From an uncultured Bacteroidota bacterium (GTDB lineage: Bacteria; Bacteroidota; Bacteroidia; Bacteroidales; P3), in NCBI GenBank assembly GCA_902788805.1, contig CADALO010000009.1, positions 47,917 through 111,916 of the forward strand: 64,000 bases of DNA, in the 5' to 3' direction. The notes beneath the pieces were generated by a model. It was not told the origin of the DNA. It saw only the letters and a program-made list of their open reading frames with translations, and did no database searches. Below, one piece after another: positions 49,134-59,506 of the stretch. Both the position numbers and the translations under genes were made by a program. Every line of letters starts with the position of its first letter. Within the stretch, counting starts at the first letter, position 1.

Positions 49134-49352
49134 ATGGCAAAACAAGCATCAATACAATTGGATGGAACCGTGGTTGAGTCACTCGGCAATGCAATGTTCC
49201 GCGTCGAACTGGAAAATGGTCACGTAATCATTGCACATATTTCTGGCAAGATGCGTATGCATTACATTAAAATCCTTCCAGGAGATAAGGTGCAGATTGA
49301 AATGTCGCCATACGATCTCACAAAGGGAAGAATAACCTATCGTCACAAATAA
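49134..49352 (+). CDS. infA: Translation initiation factor IF-1
   Basis: OB-fold factor of 72 residues that binds the 30S A site during initiation. [40 protein letters not shown], and [16 protein letters not shown] are all standard. Between map and rpmJ. Confidence 0.98.
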   Translation: MAKQASIQLDGTVVESLGNAMFRVELENGHVIIAHISGKMRMHYIKILPGDKVQIEMSPYDLTKGRITYRHK

Positions 49353-49398
49353 GCACCAGTTGCTCAAAAAAGAAGAAAACAGATAAATTATCAATACA

Positions 49399-49515
49399 AT
49401 GAAAGTAAGAGTTTCTGTAAAGAAAAGATCTCCCGAATGCAAGGTCGTTCGTCGAAAAGGGATCGTTTATGTAATTAACAAGAAAAACCCAAAATTTAAA
49501 CAAAGACAGGGCTAA
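49399..49515 (+). CDS. rpmJ: 50S ribosomal protein L36
   Basis: 38 residues, [20 protein letters not shown] and then [18 protein letters not shown]. Of the four zinc ligands of the C+ form only Cys14 remains; the first Cys is Ser, the third is Asn and the His is Phe, so it is a zinc-free form. It lies between infA and rpsM, the canonical site. Confidence 0.95.
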   Translation: MKVRVSVKKRSPECKVVRRKGIVYVINKKNPKFKQRQG

Positions 49516-49539
49516 TTAACAAAAAAGTATTATCAATTT

Positions 49540-49917
49540 ATGGCAAGAATTGCAGGTATTGACTTACCCAAAAACAAGAGAGGTGTTATAGGTCTGACCT
49601 ATATCTATGGCATCGGAAGAAGCCTTGCCTCTGAGATCCTGGCCAAGGCTGGTATCGATGAGAACAAGAAAGTTCAGGATTGGACTGACGATGAGCAGAA
49701 TGCACTGCGTACTATCATCAATGATGAGTATAAAGTAGAAGGTGCACTCCGTTCTGAAGTCCAGATGAACATCAAGCGCCTTATGGACATTGGTTGCTAT
49801 CGTGGCATCCGTCACCGCTTGGGTCTTCCTCTGCGTGGTCAGAGCACCAAAAACAACGCCCGTACTCGTAAGGGTAAGAAGAAAACAATCGCTAACAAGA
49901 AGAAAGCTACCAAGTAA
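49540..49917 (+). CDS. rpsM: 30S ribosomal protein S13
   Basis: 30S head protein contacting the 50S and the P-site t[23 protein letters not shown] start and [20 protein letters not shown], then [12 protein letters not shown]; 125 residues. Confidence 0.98.
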   Translation: MARIAGIDLPKNKRGVIGLTYIYGIGRSLASEILAKAGIDENKKVQDWTDDEQNALRTIINDEYKVEGALRSEVQMNIKRLMDIGCYRGIRHRLGLPLRGQSTKNNARTRKGKKKTIANKKKATK

Positions 49918-49980
49918 GAGTAGCATCCGGCTGATAAAATAGCCGTGTAAAATGTAAAATCAAGCAAGTAAGTAAAAATT

Positions 49981-50370
49981 ATGGCAAAAACTTCTAAACC
50001 GACTAAAAAAAGAGTCGTAAAAGTTGAACCTCAAGGAAGAGCGTGCATCTTTGCATCCTTCAACAACGTTATTATTTCGTTGACCAATAATGCCGGACAA
50101 GTGATTTCTTGGTCGTCAGCAGGAAAAATGGGCTTCCGCGGATCGAAGAAAAACACTCCGTACGCCGCTCAGATGGCTGCGGAAGATTGCGGTAAAGTTG
50201 CTTATGATTTGGGCCTAAGAAAAGTAAAGGTCTTCGTCAAGGGACCTGGTTCAGGACGTGAATCTGCAATCCGTGCAATCAATGGCTGTGGTATCGAGGT
50301 TACAGAAATCGTTGACATTACACCGCTGCCTCACAATGGTTGCCGTCCCCCCAAGCGCCGTCGCGTGTAA
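49981..50370 (+). CDS. rpsK: 30S ribosomal protein S11
   Basis: Platform protein lining the mRNA path. [40 protein letters not shown], and the C-terminal [18 protein letters not shown]; 129 residues. Confidence 0.98.
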   Translation: MAKTSKPTKKRVVKVEPQGRACIFASFNNVIISLTNNAGQVISWSSAGKMGFRGSKKNTPYAAQMAAEDCGKVAYDLGLRKVKVFVKGPGSGRESAIRAINGCGIEVTEIVDITPLPHNGCRPPKRRRV

Positions 50371-50419
50371 TTATTAATTTTAACGTTACGTTAACTTTAA
50401 CATTAAAAAGTAGAATAAA

Positions 50420-51025
50420 ATGGCAAGATATACAGGTCCTAAAACCAAAATTGCAAGAAAGTTCCACGAACCGATTTACGGTCCTGACAAGAACTACGAG
50501 AGAAAACCTTATGCACCTGGAATGCACGGCCAGAACAAGCGTCGTGGCAAAACCTCTGAATATGGTATCCAGTTGCAGGAAAAACAGAAAGCGAAATATA
50601 CATACGGCATTCTTGAACGCCAGTTTGTGAAAATATACGATGAGGCTTCACGTCGTGGAGGCATCACTGGTGAGGTGCTTCTGCAACTCATTGAGGCCCG
50701 TCTCGACAACGTGGTCTACCGTTTGGGTATCGCCCGTACGCGTGCCCAGGCTCGCCAGCTTGTCTCTCATCGTCATATTGCCGTCAACGGCAATGTGGTC
50801 AGCATTCCTTCCTATTCTTTGAAAGAGGGTGACATCGTTTCGGTTCGCGAGCGTTCCAAATCACTCGAAATTATCACCGACTCGCTGGCATCACGCGCCA
50901 ACAACTATTCTTGGTTGGAGTGGGACGGCGCAGCAATGACTGGTAAGTTCCTCAACTACCCCCAGCGTGCTGACATCCCCGAAAACATCAACGAGCAGTT
51001 GATCGTCGAACTCTACTCCAAGTAA
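50420..51025 (+). CDS. rpsD: 30S ribosomal protein S4
   Basis: 16S 5'-domain nucleator, translational repressor of the alpha operon in E. coli. [20 protein letters not shown], then the S4 domain [20 protein letters not shown] and [11 protein letters not shown]. 201 residues; the N-terminal Cys zinc knuckle seen in some bacteria is absent. Confidence 0.98.
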   Translation: MARYTGPKTKIARKFHEPIYGPDKNYERKPYAPGMHGQNKRRGKTSEYGIQLQEKQKAKYTYGILERQFVKIYDEASRRGGITGEVLLQLIEARLDNVVYRLGIARTRAQARQLVSHRHIAVNGNVVSIPSYSLKEGDIVSVRERSKSLEIITDSLASRANNYSWLEWDGAAMTGKFLNYPQRADIPENINEQLIVELYSK

Positions 51026-51083
51026 TAGTCTGTAAGGAGTAACTCAATTTTAATTTCATAGCAAATAAGAAAGGAAACAGTAA

Positions 51084-52076
51084 ATGTCAATATTAGCTTT
51101 TCAGCAACCAGACAAGGTCGTTATGCTTGAGTCTGACGACTTCAGAGGGTCATTTGAGTTTCGCCCTCTCGAGCCTGGCTACGGTATCACTATCGGTAAC
51201 GCACTGCGTCGTGTACTGCTCTCATCTCTCGAGGGCTTTGCAATCACGTCTGTGCGTATTGACGGTGTAGACCACGAGTTCTCCTCTTTGCCCGGCGTGG
51301 TTGAGGATATGACCGACATAATCCTCAACCTTAAACAAGTACGCTTCCGCCGTCAGGTGGAAGATACTGATGCAGAAAAAATCAGTTTCGAGGTAAAAGA
51401 ACAGAACGTTTTCAAAGCAGGCGACCTCAACGAGTACCTGCAGGGCTTCCAAGTTCTCAATCCGGATGTGGAAATATGCCATATGGAACCAACTACAAGC
51501 CTCAAGATAGAGCTTACTATCGAAAAAGGCCGTGGTTATGTCCCGTCTGAAGAGAACAAAAAGTCTGGCGACCCCATCGGAGTCATTGCTATCGACTCGA
51601 TTCACACTCCTATCAAGAATGTGAAGTATGAAGTCAGTGACTACCGTGTGGAGCAGAAAACGGACTATGAGAAGCTCACCTTCGATATCGAGACTGACGG
51701 CTCCATCCACCCCAAAGAGGCTCTTAAAGAGGCTGCTACCATCTTGATCCAGCACTTTATGCTCTTCAGCGATGAGCGCATCTCTATCGAACTCGAACCC
51801 AAGCAGGTTGTCGAGGAATTCGATGAGAATACACTCCACATCCGCCAGTTGCTCAAAACCAAGCTGATTGACCTCGACCTCTCGGTTCGCGCCCTCAACT
51901 GCCTCAAGGCTGCTGAAGTCGAAACGCTCGGCGATCTGGTTTCTTACAATAAAGCTGATTTGCTAAAATTCAGAAACTTCGGCAAGAAGTCGCTCATTGA
52001 GCTCGAAAACCTTGTTGCCTCCAAGAATCTGGATTTTGGTATGAACATTTCAAAGTATAAATTAGATAAAGAATAA
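51084..52076 (+). CDS. rpoA: DNA-directed RNA polymerase subunit alpha
   Basis: Assembly platform of RNA polymerase. N-terminal domain with [20 protein letters not shown] and [19 protein letters not shown]-terminal domain (~250-325) with [20 protein letters not shown] and [18 protein letters not shown], which contacts UP elements and activators. 330 residues. Six bases from the rplQ start. Confidence 0.98.
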   Translation: MSILAFQQPDKVVMLESDDFRGSFEFRPLEPGYGITIGNALRRVLLSSLEGFAITSVRIDGVDHEFSSLPGVVEDMTDIILNLKQVRFRRQVEDTDAEKISFEVKEQNVFKAGDLNEYLQGFQVLNPDVEICHMEPTTSLKIELTIEKGRGYVPSEENKKSGDPIGVIAIDSIHTPIKNVKYEVSDYRVEQKTDYEKLTFDIETDGSIHPKEALKEAATILIQHFMLFSDERISIELEPKQVVEEFDENTLHIRQLLKTKLIDLDLSVRALNCLKAAEVETLGDLVSYNKADLLKFRNFGKKSLIELENLVASKNLDFGMNISKYKLDKE

Positions 52077-52081
52077 TAACT

Positions 52082-52600
52082 ATGAGACACGGTTGCAAAG
52101 TAAATCATTTGTCAAGAACTCACTCGCACAGAGTTGCGATGATGTCCAATATGGCCACGTCTTTAATTATGCATAAGAGAGTGGAAACCACTTTGGCTAA
52201 AGCCAAAGCGTTAAGAGTATATGTTGAACCGCTGATTAACCGCTCGAAAGAGGATTCGACACACAATCGCCGTATCGTTTTCAGCTACCTGCACAGCAAG
52301 GAAGCCGTCAACGAACTGTTCCGCGAGGTGTCGCAGAAGATCGCTAACCGCCCCGGTGGTTACACCCGCATCCTCAAGACTGGCATCCGTAAGGGTGACA
52401 ACTCAGAGATGGCCATCATCGAGCTCGTTGACTACAACGAGAATATGTTGAAAGAGCCTAAGGCTAAGAAAGCCAAGAGCACTCGCCGTGGTCGCGGTGG
52501 TAAGAAGGCAGAAGGCGCTGAAGCTCCTGTAGCAGAGGCTCCCGTAGCCGAAGCTCCTGTCGCTGAGGCTCCTGCCGTCGAAGAACCCAAGGCAGAGTAA
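52082..52600 (+). CDS. rplQ: 50S ribosomal protein L17 with Ala/Pro/Glu-rich tail
   Basis: Tunnel-exit protein. The conserved core ([40 protein letters not shown]) ends near residue 122. It is followed by a Lys/Arg-rich stretch ([14 protein letters not shown]) and a tail of VAEAP repeats to residue 172, about 50 residues beyond the usual ~120-residue protein. Last gene of the cluster; a strong terminator begins 22 bp after the stop. Confidence 0.97.
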   Translation: MRHGCKVNHLSRTHSHRVAMMSNMATSLIMHKRVETTLAKAKALRVYVEPLINRSKEDSTHNRRIVFSYLHSKEAVNELFREVSQKIANRPGGYTRILKTGIRKGDNSEMAIIELVDYNENMLKEPKAKKAKSTRRGRGGKKAEGAEAPVAEAPVAEAPVAEAPAVEEPKAE

Positions 52601-52621
52601 TTTCGACAAATAACAGGATAG

Positions 52622-52654
52622 AGTGTGGGCAATATATTGCCCACACTTTTTTTA
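52622..52654 (+). terminator. Terminator of the ribosomal cluster
   Basis: A 26-bp perfect palindrome (arms AGTGTGGGCAATA) followed by seven T residues. It is the first convincing terminator after the promoter at 34036. Confidence 0.93.
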
Positions 52655-52777
52655 TTGCCCCAAACGCGGCGTCGGGGGCGCGCTGTGAAGCCAAAACAAA
52701 TAGCAACGGGCAAAACAGATTTGAACGTTTTTGAATGGATTCCTTAAGATTTTGAGCTAAGCGACCCCTATAAGTGA

Positions 52778-52860
52778 ACCACGGATAGACCGGATTCAAC
52801 GGATAACCAATTTGACAATGCGACACACCCTGGATTGACGATGTTTGATGGTGCGACATA
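52778..52860. repeat. 83-bp dispersed repeat (copy 1)
   Basis: Starts ACCACGGATAGACCGGATT and ends GGTGCGACATA; 75 of 83 positions match 61347-61429 without gaps. Its right end joins a hairpin (TTTGATGGTGCGA with TCGCACTATCAAA, apex near 52858). It lies in the 717-bp noncoding stretch between rplQ and eno, which otherwise holds a short hairpin (CGGTGCC / GGCACC at 52934-52957) and the large inverted repeat at 53005. Confidence 0.85.
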
Positions 52861-53004
52861 TCGCACTATCAAACCTTCGTAGGCTGAGGTGTGTCGCACT
52901 ATGAAACCAAAACATATAATCAGCTTTCGGCGACGGTGCCCTATTCGAATTGGCACCCGTTTGGGGTCTAAAAAACAAGCATTCATTACCAGTAAGTTAC
53001 AAGA

Positions 53005-53119
53005 CCTCCTTCGGTCGTTGTCCGATTGTTGTCCAGTTGTTGTCCAGTTGTTGTCCAGTCATTGACTGGACAACAACTGGACAACGAGCGGACAACGACT
53101 GGACAACGAGCGAAGGAGG
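53005..53119. repeat. Long inverted repeat of TTGTTGTCCAG-type 11-bp units
   Basis: 56-nt arms 53005-53060 and 53064-53119 around a 3-nt loop ATT, complementary at 49 of 56 positions, made of 11-bp units (TTGTTGTCCAG, variants with CG or GC). Flanking CCTCCTTCG / CGAAGGAGG closes the stem. Sister element to 28570-28660. Confidence 0.9.
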
Positions 53120-53302
53120 GGCGGGGTAGAGCCGGCGTAATTCCTGACAAGTGAGGCTGTTGGGCTGTTCCACCTTCCAACACTAATTTTATTTCTTATT
53201 TGCTCTTCGGCGTTGTACTTGGTAGATGAGTCTACAAAGATATTTTTTTGTGCATCTGATACAATAAAACGCTTGGATGTGACGTTAAACTATGTTTTAT
53301 AA

Positions 53303-54610
<1,308 letters not shown>

Positions 54611-54616
54611 GTGGAG

Positions 54617-54720
54617 TGAATAGAAGTTAAAGGGATTTATGGGGAAGTTAAAGGGACAAATGTTATGTATTGTCATTTAACTTCCCTCTAATTTCCCTCT
54701 AATTTCCTTTTAAACTTTAA
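54617..54720. repeat. Intergenic GTTAA hairpin element (copy 2)
   Basis: GGGAAGTTAAAGGGACAA (54642-54659) pairs with TTGTCATTTAACTTCCC (54670-54686) around a 10-nt loop, with further AATTTCCCTCT units after it. Same stem and ACAAATG / TGTATTGTC loop edges as the copy at 9973-10024. It fills the eno-thiL spacer and may stop or stabilise transcripts. Confidence 0.78.
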
Positions 54721-54728
54721 TCTGAATA

Positions 54729-55775
54729 ATGTCAGAACTCGAATATCAGGAAGGCCGTACCGAACTGGACGCGCTTGGGCAAGTGGCTCTCATAAACCGT
54801 CTGACCGATGACTTCGCACCGGTCAACGAGTCCACCGTCAAAGGTGTGGGCGACGACTGCGCCGTTGTGGGGCAAGGCAAGACAAAGACACTTGTCACGA
54901 CAAATACCCTTGCCGAAGGCATCCACTTCGATATGATGTATACGCCGCTCAAGCATTTGGGCTATAAGGCAGTGGCTGTCAGCCTCAGCAATATTGCCGC
55001 AATGAACGGTACGCCACGCCAGATTACAGTAAGTGTCGCTGTCTCCAACCGCTATTCCGTCGAGGCCCTTGAGGAGCTGTATGCCGGTATACGCCTTTGC
55101 TGCCAACGCTATGATGTTGACCTTGTCGGCGGCGATATGAACAGTAGTCGCTCGGGTATGGTGCTTACCGTCACTGCAATAGGCGAGGTTGACGAGGAAA
55201 AGATAGCCTATCGCTCGGGGGCGAAACTGCACGACCTTATTTGTGTCAGCGGCGACTTGGGCAGTGCCTATTCCGGCCTCCTCATCCTTGAGCGCGAAAA
55301 GGTTACATATCAAGCCAACCCCAATTTCCAGCCCGACCTTGATTCATACGACTATGTCCTTGAGCGTTTCCTTAAACCGGAACCACGTATGGACGTCGTA
55401 CATAAACTGGCCAAGAGTGGTGTGGTGCCTACCTCGATGATAGATGTAAGCAAGGGGCTTGCGTCTGAGCTGCTGCATATATGCAAAGCCTCCGACTGCG
55501 GCTGCGAGGTCTATGAGGAACGCCTGCCGATTGATTATCAGACCACACGCGTATGCAGTGAGATGAGCCAGAATATGCTACCGGTGTCCAACGCCCTCAA
55601 CGGCGGCGGCGACTACGAGTTGCTGTTCACCGTCAACCAAAAGGACTACGACAAAGTGAAGGATATGGAGGGCATACATATTATCGGTCACATCACAGAA
55701 CAGGGCTCGCCCGTTGTTATGGTGACACCACAGAATAGTACTATTACCCTTACGGCTCAGGGCTTTAGAGATTAG
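54729..55775 (+). CDS. thiL: Thiamine-monophosphate kinase
   Basis: Phosphorylates thiamine monophosphate to the active diphosphate. AIR-synthase-like fold: KGVGDDCAVV (ATP/Mg site), LAEGIHFDMMYTPLKHLGYK, AVAVSLSNIAAMNGTPRQI, DLVGGDMNSSRSGM, and the Mg-binding SMIDVSKGLASEL and GGGDYELLF. 348 residues, the usual length. pcm starts 12 bp later, so they are probably co-transcribed. Confidence 0.93.
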   Translation: MSELEYQEGRTELDALGQVALINRLTDDFAPVNESTVKGVGDDCAVVGQGKTKTLVTTNTLAEGIHFDMMYTPLKHLGYKAVAVSLSNIAAMNGTPRQITVSVAVSNRYSVEALEELYAGIRLCCQRYDVDLVGGDMNSSRSGMVLTVTAIGEVDEEKIAYRSGAKLHDLICVSGDLGSAYSGLLILEREKVTYQANPNFQPDLDSYDYVLERFLKPEPRMDVVHKLAKSGVVPTSMIDVSKGLASELLHICKASDCGCEVYEERLPIDYQTTRVCSEMSQNMLPVSNALNGGGDYELLFTVNQKDYDKVKDMEGIHIIGHITEQGSPVVMVTPQNSTITLTAQGFRD

Positions 55776-55787
55776 TAGGAAAAGAAT

Positions 55788-56444
55788 ATGGAAGATAGTT
55801 TCAAACACAAGGGGTGGCGAATGGAGATGGTGAAAAAGCTGGGCGAAAAGGGCATTAGCGACCAGCGTGTCTTGACGGCAATGTCCTCTGTGCCGCGCCA
55901 TCTGTTTCTTGAAACAATGCTCGACTATATGGCATACGAGGATCGCGCCCTGCCTATTAAATGCGGACAGACCATCTCACAACCCTCCACGGTGGCTTTT
56001 CAAAGCGAATTGCTCGACGCCTCGCCCGAGATGAAAGTGCTCGAGGTGGGCACTGGCAGCGGCTATCAGACTGCCGTTCTATGTGCTATGGGGCTGAAAG
56101 TTTACACCATCGAGAGGCAGAAAGAGCTCTACGACATCACAAAGCCGCGCCTCGAAAAGCTGCACTACCGGCCCAAATGCTTTCTTGGCGACGGCTATAA
56201 AGGATTGCCCGAGTATGGTCCTTTCGACCGAATTCTCGTCACTTGCGGGGCACCCGAAGTCCCCGAGGAACTCTTGTCCCAGCTCAAAGTAGGTGGCGTG
56301 ATGGTCGTGCCGGTAGGCAACGAACAGCAGGAAATGCTCCGAATTGTCAAAATGGGAGAAAAGCCCAGCGATATACTGCAGCAACGCTACGGCAACTGCA
56401 ATTTTGTGCCAATGCTTGGCAAACTTGACTATGGTAAACTATAG
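55788..56444 (+). CDS. pcm: Protein-L-isoaspartate O-methyltransferase
   Basis: SAM-dependent repair of isoaspartyl residues in damaged proteins. Family motifs: DRALPIKCGQTISQPSTVAF, the SAM loop VLEVGTGSGYQTAVLCAMG, then FDRILVTCGAPEVPEELLSQ and LKVGGVMVVPVG. 218 residues. Convergent with the small methyltransferase-like gene; only two bases separate the stop codons, and no terminator lies between them. Confidence 0.94.
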   Translation: MEDSFKHKGWRMEMVKKLGEKGISDQRVLTAMSSVPRHLFLETMLDYMAYEDRALPIKCGQTISQPSTVAFQSELLDASPEMKVLEVGTGSGYQTAVLCAMGLKVYTIERQKELYDITKPRLEKLHYRPKCFLGDGYKGLPEYGPFDRILVTCGAPEVPEELLSQLKVGGVMVVPVGNEQQEMLRIVKMGEKPSDILQQRYGNCNFVPMLGKLDYGKL

Positions 56445-56446
56445 TC

Positions 56447-56875
56447 TTACAGTATTCTGAACAGAATGTGTTGCTTGGACAGCCTCTTAGAGGTGAACAG
56501 CAGCCCGATATCATACAAATCGACCGACAAGGTCACATCCAGCTCTTTGAAAAGTTTCTCCCACGCCTCCTCGCTGTCTTTGTTGCGGTGAGGGTTCCGC
56601 ACAAGGCCTATCAAGCTGCCGTCAGGGTCTTTAAGTGTTTTGTCGGCTCCCGGCAGGGTAGGGCAGGGGTCTGCTGCAGTGGCGTGGTAATAGTCGGCCA
56701 GTTTATAGCACAGCTGTCCGAACCTGTCATTGCTGGCAATATGCAACTGCTCAAGCGTGGCTTTGTCCAGACGCGGCGCAATGACATTGTTGTACAGGTC
56801 GTACATAAACGGCGACTGTATATCATACTGAGTCTTAGCGCATACTATATATTCTATACGGTTCATATAGACCAC
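56447..56875 (-). CDS. Shortened methyltransferase-like protein, function unknown
   Basis: A 142-residue protein (or 139 if it starts at the second Met, 56866). The N-terminus (YDIQSPFMYDLYNNVI, then RFGQLCYKLADYYHA) and C-terminus (DSEEAWEKLFKELDVTLSVD, LYDIGLLFTSKRLSKQHILF) look like the two ends of a ~270-residue Bacteroidetes class I methyltransferase, while the central SAM-binding Rossmann core with its GxGxG loop is missing. The similarity is from memory and was not tested by alignment. No signal peptide. A TATTTTTG box on the minus strand at 56894-56887 may be its -7 element. Confidence 0.6.
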   Translation of the reverse strand: MVYMNRIEYIVCAKTQYDIQSPFMYDLYNNVIAPRLDKATLEQLHIASNDRFGQLCYKLADYYHATAADPCPTLPGADKTLKDPDGSLIGLVRNPHRNKDSEEAWEKLFKELDVTLSVDLYDIGLLFTSKRLSKQHILFRIL

Positions 56876-56919
56876 TTTTCAATATGCAAAAATAACAAAA
56901 ATGCTCAACATACACGACA

Positions 56920-57588
56920 ATGAATAGACAACGCAACATATTTTTCATCATACCCTTGCTGGCAGTGATGTTTGTCTCTTGCAGCGGCAGTGGAAGCTAC
57001 ACGCCTAAGCCTAAGGGCTATATGCGTATCGATTTGCCAGAGCATAGTTATTGGCTTGTCGACACTCTGCCACTTTCCGACACGCTGCTATGGGAAGGCG
57101 ACACTATGATTGCAGTCTCGCACGACAAGCACTTTCACACATTCCCAATCGTTTTCGAGGCCAACAAATGCGTCGAAGTTGGCGAGAAAGATGCACCGGC
57201 CGGCGTGACGTGGATAGATATAACCTACCCACAATTGAATGGCATTATATTCCTTACGTACAAGCATCTGCGCAACCCCTCCGACCTTGCCGGCGAGGTC
57301 GACACCTCCTATCGGCTTCTGTCACAGCATTTCGGTTTTTCATCCGGAGTCGACGAACGACAGTTTGTCAATGTAGACGAACACGTATATGCTACCACCT
57401 ACAGAATCAGTGGCCAGAATGTAGCCTCGACATTCCAGTTCTGGGCCACCGACAGCGTCAGCAACTTCTTGCGCGGCTCGCTTTATATTGATTGTGTACC
57501 CAATAACGACTCTTTAGCCCCTGTGCTCGAATACTTGCAGCAAGACGTGGTGCATCTGATAGAAACCCTTAAATGGAGGAAACGATGA
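56920..57588 (+). CDS. gldD: GldD-like gliding-motility/T9SS lipoprotein
   Basis: Predicted lipoprotein (lipobox IPLLAVMFVSC, Cys at about residue 21) of the GldD family, required for gliding in Flavobacteria and linked to T9SS function in nonmotile relatives. Family markers: YTPKPKGYMRIDLPEHSYW after the lipid anchor, FEANKCVEVGEKDAPAGV, and ATTYRISGQNVASTFQFWAT with DSVSNFLRGSLYIDCVPNND. 222 residues. Its end overlaps the next start as ATGA, so it is coupled to the serine hydrolase gene. No other gld gene is adjacent. Confidence 0.85.
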   Translation: MNRQRNIFFIIPLLAVMFVSCSGSGSYTPKPKGYMRIDLPEHSYWLVDTLPLSDTLLWEGDTMIAVSHDKHFHTFPIVFEANKCVEVGEKDAPAGVTWIDITYPQLNGIIFLTYKHLRNPSDLAGEVDTSYRLLSQHFGFSSGVDERQFVNVDEHVYATTYRISGQNVASTFQFWATDSVSNFLRGSLYIDCVPNNDSLAPVLEYLQQDVVHLIETLKWRKR

Positions 57589-59003
57589 GAAGCATTAAAC
57601 ATTTGTTGCTCATTGCTATGCTGTGCGTTGCAGCGTCGTTGCAGGCCCAGCCATCCTCGCTTAAGCCATTTGAGGGGCGCTGGTGGCTCGGCGTGCTTGA
57701 GGAAGCCAGCCTGCCAATCAATATCACATTCGGCATTGACAAAGGCGAGCTTAAGCCGTTTCTATACAGCCCTATGCAGAGTTCCGACGCCATTATGCCC
57801 ACGAAGTGGAGCTTCAGTGGCGACACGCTGAGCATCAGCCATAAGCCCTCAGGTATGCGTTTGACGCTGGTGTGGAACCCAGCCGATAGCACTTTCTCAG
57901 GCGCTTTCAGACAGGGAATGCTGCGTGCACAGATGCATTTTGTCCCGACCGACACGCTCTTCAGCATAGTTCGTCCGCAAACACCGCAGCCACCGTTCCC
58001 CTATTCGCAGCAAGAGGTTGTTATTGAACGGAAAAAGGCCAATGTCCGCCTTGCAGGAACGCTGACCATACCCGAAGGTGAAGGCCCTTTCCCCGCTGTC
58101 ATCCTTGTCAGCGGCAGCGGTCAGCAGAACCGCGATGAGGAACTGCTCGGACACAAGCCCTTCCTTGTCCTTGCCGATTATCTTACAAGGCAAGGCATAG
58201 CTGTGCTGCGCTATGACGATCGTGGCGTAGGTGGCTCGACGGGCGACGTCGAGAACGCCACAACACTCGATTTTGCCGACGATGCCGAAGCCGTGTTCAA
58301 CTATCTGCGCAAGCAAAAGCATATCGACTCCAAGCACGTGGGCATCATTGGCCACAGCGAGGGCGGCCTCATAGCTCCTATTGTCGCCTCACGAAACCGT
58401 AAGGTGGCCTTTGTCGTGCTGCTTGCCGGTCCCGGTACGACAGGAGCCGACATCCTCCTTCAGCAGAACGAACGCCTGTTCCAGCTCGACAGTGTGCCGC
58501 AGCCGCTCATCGAACGCCGTCTCGACCTCCTGCGCTCGCTCTATGCCGTAATGGACACGTTGCCGGTCGACAACTATCAACATTTCACCATAGCACTGTG
58601 CGACAAGTATTCCGAAGGCCTCACCGCCGACCAACGCAAAAGCATAGGCCTGCGTCGCGGCGACGCCATAGGTCTCGCTACACAGATGGCCCTGCCGTGG
58701 ATGCGTACATTTATTAAGCTCGACAACTCGACTTATCTCAGTCAACTTCGATGCCCCATCTTGGCCATCAATGGCGACAAGGATTGCCAGGTGCTGCCGG
58801 TCAACCTCCAGGCCATATCCGCCGCCACCAGCGGCCGTGCCGACCTGCGCCTTATGCCGGGCCTTAACCATCTGATGCAGCACTGTGTGACGGGCGCCTC
58901 GGGCGAGTATATGCTTATCGACGAAACTATGGCTCCCGAGGTGTTGCAGATTGTGGCCGAATGGGTAATACAAACCTGCAAAACAGAGAGAAACAAAAAA
59001 TAA
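57585..59003 (+). CDS. Secreted alpha/beta hydrolase (serine hydrolase)
   Basis: Exported hydrolase: signal peptide LLLIAMLCVAASLQAQ, a beta-rich N-terminal domain (~20-130), then an alpha/beta-hydrolase domain with PAVILVSGSGQQNRDEEL (oxyanion region), VLRYDDRGVGGSTGD, nucleophile elbow IGHSEGGLIAPI, acid in LAINGDKDCQVLP and His in MPGLNHLMQH. 472 residues. Start 57585 is preferred to an in-frame ATG at 57573 because GGAGG lies 5 bp before it and the overlap with gldD is then ATGA. The substrate is unknown; esterase or peptidase activity is possible. Confidence 0.87.
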   Translation: MRSIKHLLLIAMLCVAASLQAQPSSLKPFEGRWWLGVLEEASLPINITFGIDKGELKPFLYSPMQSSDAIMPTKWSFSGDTLSISHKPSGMRLTLVWNPADSTFSGAFRQGMLRAQMHFVPTDTLFSIVRPQTPQPPFPYSQQEVVIERKKANVRLAGTLTIPEGEGPFPAVILVSGSGQQNRDEELLGHKPFLVLADYLTRQGIAVLRYDDRGVGGSTGDVENATTLDFADDAEAVFNYLRKQKHIDSKHVGIIGHSEGGLIAPIVASRNRKVAFVVLLAGPGTTGADILLQQNERLFQLDSVPQPLIERRLDLLRSLYAVMDTLPVDNYQHFTIALCDKYSEGLTADQRKSIGLRRGDAIGLATQMALPWMRTFIKLDNSTYLSQLRCPILAINGDKDCQVLPVNLQAISAATSGRADLRLMPGLNHLMQHCVTGASGEYMLIDETMAPEVLQIVAEWVIQTCKTERNKK

Positions 59004-59062
59004 TCTCATATTTTAAAAAAACTTTGTAATTTTGCATCGTGAAACTTTTAAAACATAACACA

Positions 59063-59503
59063 ATGAAAAAACTTCTTCTATGTTTTGTGGCCATTGCTAC
59101 AATGGCTGCTGTTTCTTGTAAGAAAGAAACCAATCCCGCTGAGGATTTTGTAGGCAATTACACGGTTAAAACCTCTGCTCACCTGACAATTCCTGTCATT
59201 GGCAATATGGACCAGGATCTTGACGATATGGACTGCACCATAGCTCTCAAGGGCGAGGAAGGCGATGTCACCATCACTATGGCTGGCGAAACCACCACGG
59301 GCCACGTCACCGAAGCTGGTATGACCGTACAGCCTCTTGTCACAACCCAGGAGATTATGGGTCAACCTGTCGACATCACCGTCAACTTCCCCACAATCCC
59401 CAAACCTGTCAACGGCACAACCTCGTGGCAATCAACCCTCACGGCTTCTGTTAGCGGCATTGCCATCAACGGTACCGCTGATATGACTGCAACAAAAAAA
59501 TAA
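59063..59503 (+). CDS. Beta-rich lipocalin-like lipoprotein, function unknown
   Basis: A 146-residue predicted lipoprotein: signal KKLLLCFVAIATMAAVSC (Cys at residue 18), then alternating polar/hydrophobic strands with DFVGNYTVKTSAHLTIP and GEEGDVTITMAGETTTGHVT. It resembles the many short lipocalin-like Bacteroidales lipoproteins but has no identifiable family motif. Start 59063 places the signal peptide normally; an earlier in-frame ATP-type TTG/ATG at 59039 was rejected. A TAATTTTG -7 box lies at 59027-59034, without a good -33 partner. hldD follows after 3 bp. Confidence 0.75.
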   Translation: MKKLLLCFVAIATMAAVSCKKETNPAEDFVGNYTVKTSAHLTIPVIGNMDQDLDDMDCTIALKGEEGDVTITMAGETTTGHVTEAGMTVQPLVTTQEIMGQPVDITVNFPTIPKPVNGTTSWQSTLTASVSGIAINGTADMTATKK

Positions 59504-59506
59504 ACT

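Noticed and set aside
52464..52986. Minus-strand frames after rplQ
   Set aside because: They cross the terminator and the 83-bp repeat and have no protein-like features.
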